Both the position numbers and the translations under genes were made by a program. A stretch of 7,808 nucleotides of DNA from Candidatus Kerfeldbacteria bacterium (GTDB lineage Bacteria > Patescibacteriota > Patescibacteriia > UBA9570). The notes beneath the pieces are model-generated. The model had not been told where the DNA came from, did not search any database, and saw only the letters and a program-made list of their open reading frames with translations. How positions within the stretch are numbered: the first letter of the stretch is position 1; every line of letters begins with the position of its first letter. The stretch covers positions 2,112 through 9,919 of the forward strand of contig DOSP01000033.1 of assembly GCA_003512175.1 (NCBI GenBank). The letters are read 5' to 3'. Shown one piece after another: positions 1 through 4,688 of this stretch.

Positions 1-476
1 CTTTACTCACGGCGTATCGACAATTGAATTTAACCAAGCCGGTATTTGTCAAACTATCTCCCGATCTCGATTTTACGCTGGTTGATCTGTTAGTCCGGAT
101 CATGCTGCAACATCGGGTGACAGGCGTGATTTGTGGCAACCTGACCAAAGATCGCTCAAACCCAGCCATTGTCGACGCCACTGTTCCAGCCAGTGGTGGT
201 TTAAGTGGTAAACCAACTCGGGAACGATCGCTCGCTTTGATTCGTCATGTGTATCAAACGGCCGGACAACACTTGGTGATTATTGGGGTTGGGGGAGTGT
301 TTTCCGCTGAAGATGCCTATGCCGATATCCGAGCCGGTGCCTCGTTGGTGCAACTCATCACTGGTATGATTTATCGAGGTCCTCAACTCATTGGTGAAAT
401 AAATCGTGGTGTAGTGCGATTGTTGCAACGTGACGGTTACAGTAACATCAGTCAGGCCATCGGTCGAGATCGTTGA
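1..476 (+). CDS. pyrD: Dihydroorotate dehydrogenase (quinone), class 2, C-terminal half (5' end outside window)
   Basis: This enzyme oxidises dihydroorotate to orotate in pyrimidine synthesis, using FMN and, in class 2, membrane quinones. The reading frame is open from base 3 with no stop before the TTG at 24, so the gene enters from upstream and 24 is not a true start; 157 residues are visible against roughly 340 for the family. Motifs match the C-terminal part of the FMN-binding barrel in order: VKLSPD (conserved Lys), GVICGNLTKDR where E. coli PyrD has a GVIATNTT-type strand, GGLSGKP, the phosphate-binding IIGVGGV, and GASLVQLITGMIYRGP near the end. The class 2 assignment rests on the resemblance of GGLSGKP, IIGVGGV and the GASLVQ segment to E. 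coli PyrD. The missing N-terminal half, which would hold the membrane-associating helices and the catalytic Ser, cannot be judged. The stop TGA lies inside the -35 box of the next gene's promoter. Confidence 0.95.
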   Translation, partial: LLTAYRQLNLTKPVFVKLSPDLDFTLVDLLVRIMLQHRVTGVICGNLTKDRSNPAIVDATVPASGGLSGKPTRERSLALIRHVYQTAGQHLVIIGVGGVFSAEDAYADIRAGASLVQLITGMIYRGPQLIGEINRGVVRLLQRDGYSNISQAIGRDR

Positions 477-501
477 GCCACCGTACAAAATCGACTATAC
501 T
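473..501 (+). promoter_or_regulatory. Sigma-70-type promoter for the B3/B4-domain gene, predicted leaderless
   Basis: TTGAGC (473-478) and TATACT (496-501) are separated by 17 bp; the -10 box matches the consensus at 5 of 6 positions and the -35 box at 4 of 6. The -10 box ends six bases before the ATG at 508, so a start of transcription about seven bases downstream would fall on the ATG itself. The geometry is the same as at the copper promoter at 2728-2756, which supports both calls. The -35 box includes the pyrD stop codon. Confidence 0.6.
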
Positions 502-507
502 CAGGTC

Positions 508-1242
508 ATGATGTACCAAGTCAGTGTCGATTCAACAATTTTTACTGTATGGCCAGAAGCCGCACTCGGCTTAGTCTATGCTACCAACATTAATAATCGC
601 GCTGACACGTCTGCATTTGCCACCGAGGCGAGAGGCATTGAAGTAGCGGTACGAGAGCGTTTTCCGACCGCCGAAGCGGTTGGACAACATCCGAACATCC
701 AGGCTTGGCGTAAAGCCTATCGGGCGTTTGGCTGTGATCCGCATAAATATCGTTGTTCCAGCGAAGCCATTGTTCGACAAGTATTGAAGGGGAATACGGT
801 CTGGGGCATTAATCCCTTGGTAGATTGCTACAATTACATTTCCTTAAAATATACTGTACCGGTTGGTGGAGAAGATTGTGCGAAAATTGTGGGCAATGTT
901 GTACTCAAACGAGCCAGTGGAACCGAACCATTTGTGCGCTTAGGCGGCAGTGAGAACGAACCGCCTGAAGTGGGGGAGGTGATCTATGCCGATGATGCCG
1001 GTGTACTGTGCCGACGCTGGAATTGGCGCGAAGCGGATCGCACGAAACTCACTACCGATACAACGATTGCCATTTTGGTGATTGAAGCGATTCCACCGAT
1101 GACAATCGATGCCCTTCAACAGGCTACCACTGAGTTGGCCGAATTAGTCCAACGCTGGACTGGTGCCACCGTTCAATCGCGCATAATCACCATGGCGGGT
1201 GAGCCAGTGGCGACATTTGATTCGGGGTCAGTTAAATCGTGA
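508..1242 (+). CDS. B3/B4 tRNA-binding-domain protein (COG3382-like)
   Basis: A 244-residue soluble protein resembling the B3/4 domain found in the beta subunit of phenylalanyl-tRNA synthetase, where the domain takes part in editing mischarged tRNA. Free-standing members are widespread, and their substrate is not established to my knowledge. Recognisable segments are the YRAFGCDPHKYRCSSEA block, the GINPLVDCYNYISL block, a LGG..NEPPEVGEVIYADD stretch and the CRRWNWREADRTKLT segment, in the usual order for this family. The frame is open back to an ATG at 430 inside pyrD, but I place the start at 508 (or the adjacent ATG at 511) because the promoter at 473-501 points exactly there and the family-like sequence begins just after it; there is no ribosome-binding site. 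The 3' end overlaps the convergent peptidase gene by 70 bp. A role in removing misacylated aminoacyl-tRNA is possible but only an inference from the domain. Confidence 0.82.
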   Translation: MMYQVSVDSTIFTVWPEAALGLVYATNINNRADTSAFATEARGIEVAVRERFPTAEAVGQHPNIQAWRKAYRAFGCDPHKYRCSSEAIVRQVLKGNTVWGINPLVDCYNYISLKYTVPVGGEDCAKIVGNVVLKRASGTEPFVRLGGSENEPPEVGEVIYADDAGVLCRRWNWREADRTKLTTDTTIAILVIEAIPPMTIDALQQATTELAELVQRWTGATVQSRIITMAGEPVATFDSGSVKS

Positions 1243-2186
1243 ATAGCATTCATTAGGTTGGTTTGCTCATACGAGTAGTGTTCGCCGTACCTGGTTCCAG
1301 GATCGTGCGTAATAAAACTAGTCGTATTGTAACCCACAATTAGAATCATATGGTAATACGGCCCGCCGTTTTTATAGTGGGGATTATTCAAGGCTTTCCC
1401 ATAGACGGGCACAATCACTGGATGCCCCTTACTTACGGCACGTTTAATTGAGCTGGTACTGACATCACTGGACACGTCGGACGACAATCCTAGATAGTCT
1501 TGAGCAGTTTGAGCAGTGACGGCCGCCGCCGTATCTTCGTGATACCCATAGGTAGCCTGTTCCCAATTGACGATATCAAGTATTTCGGTATTGGCCGTAT
1601 CTGCTGATAGACTCGTGTTGGCATAATAATGTTTCAGCATAACCAAAATAGCTTCTTCGCACGCTTCATTGTACGGTGATCCCCAGTACCCATAGGGTGC
1701 TTGGGTGGTGAATGGAACAGATAAGAGCACACTATCTGGTAAGGTTTCACCCGGGATGCCAATTGGAATAGTCGCGAGATCGGCATTACTAATCCCTAAA
1801 CCAAATTTGGTCATTAATTTCCAGGCTCGGGCTGGTTTGCCCAAATAGTACGGCTGATCGTTCACTGGGTTGATATACCAAGCCTCACCATGTTTTTCAA
1901 CTTGCAAGACAATTTTTCCCCGCACCGCCTGACGCATACCTGCATCAGATGACAACCGTTTGAAATCCGCGTTCGTTATACCTAAACCCAGTTCCTTCAT
2001 AATGGCAAAGGCGTCGTCTGGTCGCCCTAAATAGTAACGGTGGTGATCAGCCGGATTGATATACCAAGCCTCACCGTGTTCTTCCACTTGCAGCACAATG
2101 CGACCATCTGGAGCGGCTAACGCCAGGCTTGGAAAAACGGCTGTGACGAGTATAATGGGTAATAACTGCTTATACATATATGTCAT
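1173..2186 (-). CDS. Secreted C39-like cysteine peptidase with two N-terminal repeats
   Basis: A 337-residue protein. Residues 1-25 form a signal peptide (Lys6, hydrophobic core, then ALA-A before PDG). Two copies of a roughly 48-residue repeat follow (about 28-75 and 90-137), each with V-L-Q-V-E, E-A-W-Y-I-N-P, Y-Y-L-G and G-L-G-I-x-N-A-D. Residues about 155-337 resemble the Peptidase_C39_2 fold: Gln162 in FTTQAPYG is a candidate oxyanion-hole residue, Cys176 in NEACEEA the candidate nucleophile, His279 in YYHMILIVGY the candidate base, and Asp295 in THDPGT the acid. All expected catalytic residues are present, so it is probably active outside the membrane. The substrate is unknown; the repeats may bind the cell surface or another protein. 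It has its own promoter, overlaps the start of the divergent gene by 7 bp, and overlaps the B3/B4 gene at its 3' end. Met4 (2177) is a possible alternative start that would also keep the signal peptide. Confidence 0.88.
   Translation of the reverse strand: MTYMYKQLLPIILVTAVFPSLALAAPDGRIVLQVEEHGEAWYINPADHHRYYLGRPDDAFAIMKELGLGITNADFKRLSSDAGMRQAVRGKIVLQVEKHGEAWYINPVNDQPYYLGKPARAWKLMTKFGLGISNADLATIPIGIPGETLPDSVLLSVPFTTQAPYGYWGSPYNEACEEAILVMLKHYYANTSLSADTANTEILDIVNWEQATYGYHEDTAAAVTAQTAQDYLGLSSDVSSDVSTSSIKRAVSKGHPVIVPVYGKALNNPHYKNGGPYYHMILIVGYNTTSFITHDPGTRYGEHYSYEQTNLMNAIHDLTDPESNVATGSPAMVIMRD
1776..1919 (-). repeat. Peptidase N-terminal repeat, copy B
   Basis: Codes for residues 90-137 and follows copy A after a 14-residue spacer. 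The spacing between equivalent positions is 62 residues. The DNA is also similar around the EAWYINP segment, which points to an internal duplication followed by divergence. Confidence 0.8.
1962..2105 (-). repeat. Peptidase N-terminal repeat, copy A
   Basis: Codes for residues 28-75 of the C39-like protein. Aligned without gaps to copy B it is identical at about 30 of 48 residues. The conserved core is V-L-Q-V-E, E-A-W-Y-I-N-P, Y-Y-L-G and G-L-G-I. As I recall, similar repeats are common in predicted secreted proteins of Patescibacteria; their ligand is not known to me. Confidence 0.8.
2129..2156 (+). promoter_or_regulatory. Candidate promoter for the DUF2238-like gene, inside the peptidase signal-peptide codons
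   Basis: TTGGAA (2129-2134, 4 of 6) and a perfect TATAAT (2151-2156) are 16 bp apart. Transcription would begin near 2163 and leave a leader of about 17 bases before the ATG at 2180, with no Shine-Dalgarno sequence in it. The boxes lie in the first codons of the gene on the opposite strand. Confidence 0.45.
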
Positions 2187-2731
2187 TCGTACGTATTATA
2201 ACTGGATTAGTCTGGGGATTACAACCGTTTATTTTTGGATTCGGCCTGTATCATAAGGTCGAATTGCAGAATAGCTTTATTTTTGGGTCATCCATTGTCT
2301 ACATGGTAGCGCTGTTGATTGTGCCGTGGTTGATTATTCGGCACAATCCTCGCCTAAGTAGTGTCGTTCAAGCGTTACTCATCGCCACAATGGTACTAAA
2401 TGGCTTTGGGGCATATGGCTGGTATTCTAGTACATTGCATTACGATGATTTTGTACACTTTCTTTCACCCGCTCTCCTCACCTGGGGGGTCTGTATGTGG
2501 TTCAAACCACACCAATTATGGTATGCTGCCATATTCTCGATTATGACCGGCCTAATCTGGGAGCCGATGGAATATTTTGGTGATCAGATTTTTTCAACAC
2601 GAACGTATGGGCAACCCGGCCAGCCGTTGGACACAGCCTACGATATTGTGATGGATACACTGGGTGTAGTATTCGGCTTGCTTGTCTTTCGCCTCACCCG
2701 TCGGCCGGTGCTCGCCTGGATACGTGGTTGA
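2180..2731 (+). CDS. DUF2238/YjdF-like integral membrane protein
   Basis: A 183-residue very hydrophobic protein with about five predicted membrane segments (roughly 6-24, 34-53, 61-80, 94-126 as one or two spans, and 157-171). The acidic and aromatic motifs between them resemble the DUF2238 family (E. coli YjdF): HYDDFVHF at 87-94, WEPMEYFGD at 127-135, and DTAYDIVMDTLG at 151-162. These conserved Asp, His and Glu residues would sit near the membrane surface and could bind a metal, but no function is established for the family as far as I know. The ATG at 2180 is the only upstream start that fits, and it overlaps the start of the divergent peptidase. The gene ends with a TGA inside the -35 box of the copper promoter. 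It is not clearly part of the copper operon, because that operon has its own promoter. Confidence 0.7.
   Translation: MSFVRIITGLVWGLQPFIFGFGLYHKVELQNSFIFGSSIVYMVALLIVPWLIIRHNPRLSSVVQALLIATMVLNGFGAYGWYSSTLHYDDFVHFLSPALLTWGVCMWFKPHQLWYAAIFSIMTGLIWEPMEYFGDQIFSTRTYGQPGQPLDTAYDIVMDTLGVVFGLLVFRLTRRPVLAWIRG
2195..2224 (-). promoter_or_regulatory. Candidate promoter for the C39-like peptidase, inside the DUF2238-like coding region
   Basis: Read on the minus strand, TTGTAA (2224-2219, 4 of 6) is followed after 18 bp by a perfect TATAAT (2200-2195). The -10 box ends eight bases before the ATG at 2186, so the transcript would be leaderless or carry one or two leader bases. The boxes lie within codons 6 to 15 of the divergent membrane-protein gene. 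Confidence 0.5.
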
Positions 2732-2756
2732 CAGTTATACCCTCAGGGGGTATACT
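2728..2756 (+). promoter_or_regulatory. Copper-operon promoter, near-consensus and predicted leaderless
   Basis: A perfect TTGACA -35 box (2728-2733) and TATACT -10 box (2751-2756, 5 of 6) are 17 bp apart. The -10 box ends six bases before the ATG at 2763, so the transcript should begin at or next to that ATG. Such a strong promoter would be expected to need a repressor, which fits the operator in its spacer. The -35 box contains the stop codon of the upstream gene. Confidence 0.8.
2737..2753 (+). promoter_or_regulatory. CsoR-type copper repressor operator
   Basis: The site reads ATACCCTCAGGGGGTAT, an interrupted palindrome whose arms TATACCC (2736-2742) and GGGTATA (2748-2754) are exact inverse complements around five bases. 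As I recall it, the B. subtilis copZA operator for CsoR has the same ATACCCT-NN-GGGGGTAT form. It fills the promoter spacer and runs into the -10 box, so bound repressor would exclude RNA polymerase. Known CsoR proteins release DNA when they bind Cu(I). The repressor gene is not in this window. Confidence 0.8.
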
Positions 2757-2762
2757 CGGCGC

Positions 2763-3065
2763 ATGACAAAATTAGGTCTATTCATTGGTCTACTCCTGAT
2801 CCTTGGTTTGAGTCAGCTCAACATCGCTGAACATCATTGGATCTCAGACACGATGGATGTAGGGTCGTCTGAATGCGTGGTGACGTGTCTTACGACAATG
2901 ACTGATAGTCAGGTGATCATGACAAATCTTCTTTTGGTGTTTGGCCTGGTCATTTTGACAGGCTGGCTAGTTGGGCAACGAGTATTCATCAATCGTTTTG
3001 AACTGACTACTCAATTTTATTCTCCACCTCGCTATATCTTTGAAACCGTTATTTTGCGGGAATAG
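2763..3065 (+). CDS. Small membrane protein with Cys/His/Met-containing loop, first gene of the copper operon
   Basis: I do not recognise a named family. The protein has 100 residues, with two hydrophobic segments (about 4-19 and 52-71) and a loop of about 30 residues between them holding His24, His25, Met31, Cys38, Cys42 (a CxxxC pair), Met46 and Met53. The tail of about 28 residues is polar and aromatic (GQRVFINRFEL onward). These loop residues are typical Cu(I) or Cu(II) ligands. By the positive-inside rule both ends are probably cytoplasmic (Lys3 before the first segment, Arg73 and Arg78 after the second), which would put the loop outside; the first segment might instead be a cleaved signal peptide. 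The frame is open upstream to 2682, but the promoter and operator place the start at 2763. Position just behind a CsoR-type operator suggests a copper-induced role, for example periplasmic copper binding or delivery; this is inference. Confidence 0.75.
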   Translation: MTKLGLFIGLLLILGLSQLNIAEHHWISDTMDVGSSECVVTCLTTMTDSQVIMTNLLLVFGLVILTGWLVGQRVFINRFELTTQFYSPPRYIFETVILRE

Positions 3066-3108
3066 TTGCTACGGGCTGTCAGTTTCTAACGTACGATAAC
3101 TATTCTTT

Positions 3109-4470
3109 ATGGAAAAACATGTCTTCGTTGTGCCGATTCGTGGCATGCATTGTCGCTCCTGTGAACTCCTGATCGAACAAGAACTTAAAAAAATTCCCGA
3201 AGTGGGGCACTGCAAAGTCAGTTTTCACAAGCAACAAGCCACCATTTATTACAACAGTCAAAAACCTAATCAGTCTGAAGTAGAGCAAGCCGTGCGTCAG
3301 GCCGGCTATAGCGTTGGGTTGCCACAACAAAAAACCTGGTTCAGCCGGCGGACCAGCGATTACAAAGACCTCGGTATTGCTGCCTTATTTTTGCTGGGCG
3401 CCTACTTGCTCTTCAAGGATGTCGATATCGGTAATCTCACTAATCTTGTGAGTGGTGATGCCGCCAGTTTACCAATTGTCTTCTTGGTCGGAATTACCGC
3501 CGGACTGTCCACCTGCATGGCGTTGGTTGGTGGGCTCGTATTAGGTATTTCAGCACGCCATGCCGCCCAACACCCTGAGGCGAGCGCCCGACAGAAGTTT
3601 CGTCCGCATTTGTTTTTTAACCTCGGTCGGGTGACTGGGTATGCCGTCTTAGGTGGTGTACTTGGGTCGATTGGATCTGTCTTGCAATTATCAAGTACAG
3701 CCTTAGGCTGGATGACTATTGGTGTTGGTATGGTCATGCTGCTCATGGGCGGTAAGTTAATTGGTATCTTTCCTCGTCTAGAGGAAGTGAACTTTACTCT
3801 GCCGAGTTCCATTGCTCGTTTGCTGGGCCTACAAAATCGGGAGAAAGAGTACAGTCATCGTGGTGCCGCTACCCTTGGTGCGCTAACATTCTTTTTGCCG
3901 TGTGGGTTTACGCAGTCAATGCAGTTGTTGGCCATTAGTAGCGGTAGCATCAGTCAAGGTGCCTTGATTATGGGTACGTTTGCCCTTGGTACCGCTCCGG
4001 GCTTATTGGGAGTAGGTGGACTGGCTTCAGCCGTTAAAGGGGTGTTTGCTCAACGTTTCTTCAAGTTTGCTGGCTTGGTGGTGATTAGTTTCGCTGTGTT
4101 CAATATCTCAAACGGCTCTACGTTGGCAGGATTCAATGCGGGCGGTGGGTTAGCCAGCAGTGCGGAAGCGGCCGATGAAGTAGATGCAGAAGTGACCGAC
4201 GGTGTACAGATAGTTCGGATGACAGAAAGCGGTCGGGGGTATTCGCCAAACTCGTTTACCGTCAAAGCCGGCACTCCTGTGAAATGGATTATCGATGCCA
4301 AGGATCCCTACTCCTGCGCTGGTTCGATTGTGTCATCGACACTGGGTATACGCACCAACCTCAAACCTGGCGAGAATACGATTCAGTTTACCCCCACCAG
4401 TTCTGGCGCCATCGCATTTTCGTGTGCTATGGGCATGTTCCGTGGCCAATTTAACGTCGTAGACGCATAA
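3109..4470 (+). CDS. HMA / TauE-SafE (UreH-like) membrane / cupredoxin fusion protein
   Basis: A 453-residue protein with three parts. Residues 4-70 are a heavy-metal-associated domain with GMHCRSC (Cys15, Cys18). Residues about 88-335 are a membrane region with seven hydrophobic segments resembling the TauE/SafE-DsbD_2-UreH group: GLSTCMALVGGLVLGIS (Cys136), HLFFNLGRVTGYAVLGG, and FFLPCGFTQSMQLLAISSGS (Cys265). Residues about 365-453 are a cupredoxin-like domain with NSFTVKAGTPVKW, Cys403 in YSCAGSIV, and a C-terminal SCAMGMFRG loop (Cys439, Met441, Met443). The first domain should be cytoplasmic and the last extracytoplasmic, so the protein could take Cu(I) inside and bind it outside, or handle it by thiol chemistry. 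It lies 43 bp after the small membrane gene and its TAA overlaps the chaperone ATG by one base. Automated names such as 'sulfite exporter' would mislead here. No ribosome-binding site is visible. Confidence 0.88.
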   Translation: MEKHVFVVPIRGMHCRSCELLIEQELKKIPEVGHCKVSFHKQQATIYYNSQKPNQSEVEQAVRQAGYSVGLPQQKTWFSRRTSDYKDLGIAALFLLGAYLLFKDVDIGNLTNLVSGDAASLPIVFLVGITAGLSTCMALVGGLVLGISARHAAQHPEASARQKFRPHLFFNLGRVTGYAVLGGVLGSIGSVLQLSSTALGWMTIGVGMVMLLMGGKLIGIFPRLEEVNFTLPSSIARLLGLQNREKEYSHRGAATLGALTFFLPCGFTQSMQLLAISSGSISQGALIMGTFALGTAPGLLGVGGLASAVKGVFAQRFFKFAGLVVISFAVFNISNGSTLAGFNAGGGLASSAEAADEVDAEVTDGVQIVRMTESGRGYSPNSFTVKAGTPVKWIIDAKDPYSCAGSIVSSTLGIRTNLKPGENTIQFTPTSSGAIAFSCAMGMFRGQFNVVDA

Positions 4471-4688
4471 TGAAACTTACACCTATGAACCAAACCTTCA
4501 CTCTTCAGGGTTTCCATTGCCCAGCCTGTATTAAACTAAGCACGATGAAGTTGCGTGATCTACCGGGAGTAACAGAAGTGCAGATTACTGGGCTCGATGG
4601 CCAAACTACTCTCACCACTGATCGAATTATTCCTTTAGCAGAACTCCAGGCCGCGTTTGCGGATACTGAATATCATATCCAACTATGA
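4470..4688 (+). CDS. copZ: Free-standing HMA copper chaperone (CopZ-like)
   Basis: A 72-residue single HMA domain that would carry Cu(I) in the cytosol to the exporter encoded next. GFHCPAC holds the two metal ligands, Cys17 and Cys20; His16 precedes the first Cys, and Phe15 stands where Met is usual. The segment LRDLPGVTEVQI matches the first helix and second strand of the ferredoxin-like fold; the rest (TTLTTDRIIPLAELQAAF) is somewhat more divergent than a typical HMA, so the fold is intact but atypical. Two Met residues lie before the domain (1 and 6), and the ATG at 4470 is favoured because it overlaps the preceding TAA by one base. Its TGA overlaps the ATPase ATG by four bases (ATGA), so the two are probably translated together. 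CopZ is a role-based name. Confidence 0.85.
   Translation: MKLTPMNQTFTLQGFHCPACIKLSTMKLRDLPGVTEVQITGLDGQTTLTTDRIIPLAELQAAFADTEYHIQL

Noticed and set aside
24..26. TTG as the start of a short pyrD-like gene
   Set aside because: The frame stays open to the left edge and the translated bases continue the enzyme without a break, so the gene is cut by the window edge rather than short.
430..507. N-terminal extension of the B3/B4 protein from the ATG at 430
   Set aside because: It would overlap pyrD by 47 bases, resembles nothing in the family, and the promoter at 473-501 lies inside it and points to 508.
2682..2762. N-terminal extension of the small membrane protein from 2682
   Set aside because: The extension runs through the promoter and the CsoR-type operator, and a start at 2763 fits the predicted transcript start.
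3066..3108. Separate promoter for the fusion gene (TTGCTA, and TACGAT or TATTCT)
   Set aside because: The boxes are weak and the spacing is wrong (about 20 bp, or too close to the ATG), so I see no reason to separate this gene from the operon.
3109..4470. Naming the fusion protein a sulfite exporter
   Set aside because: The TauE/SafE resemblance is to a broad membrane fold; the HMA and cupredoxin domains and the copper operator point to copper instead.
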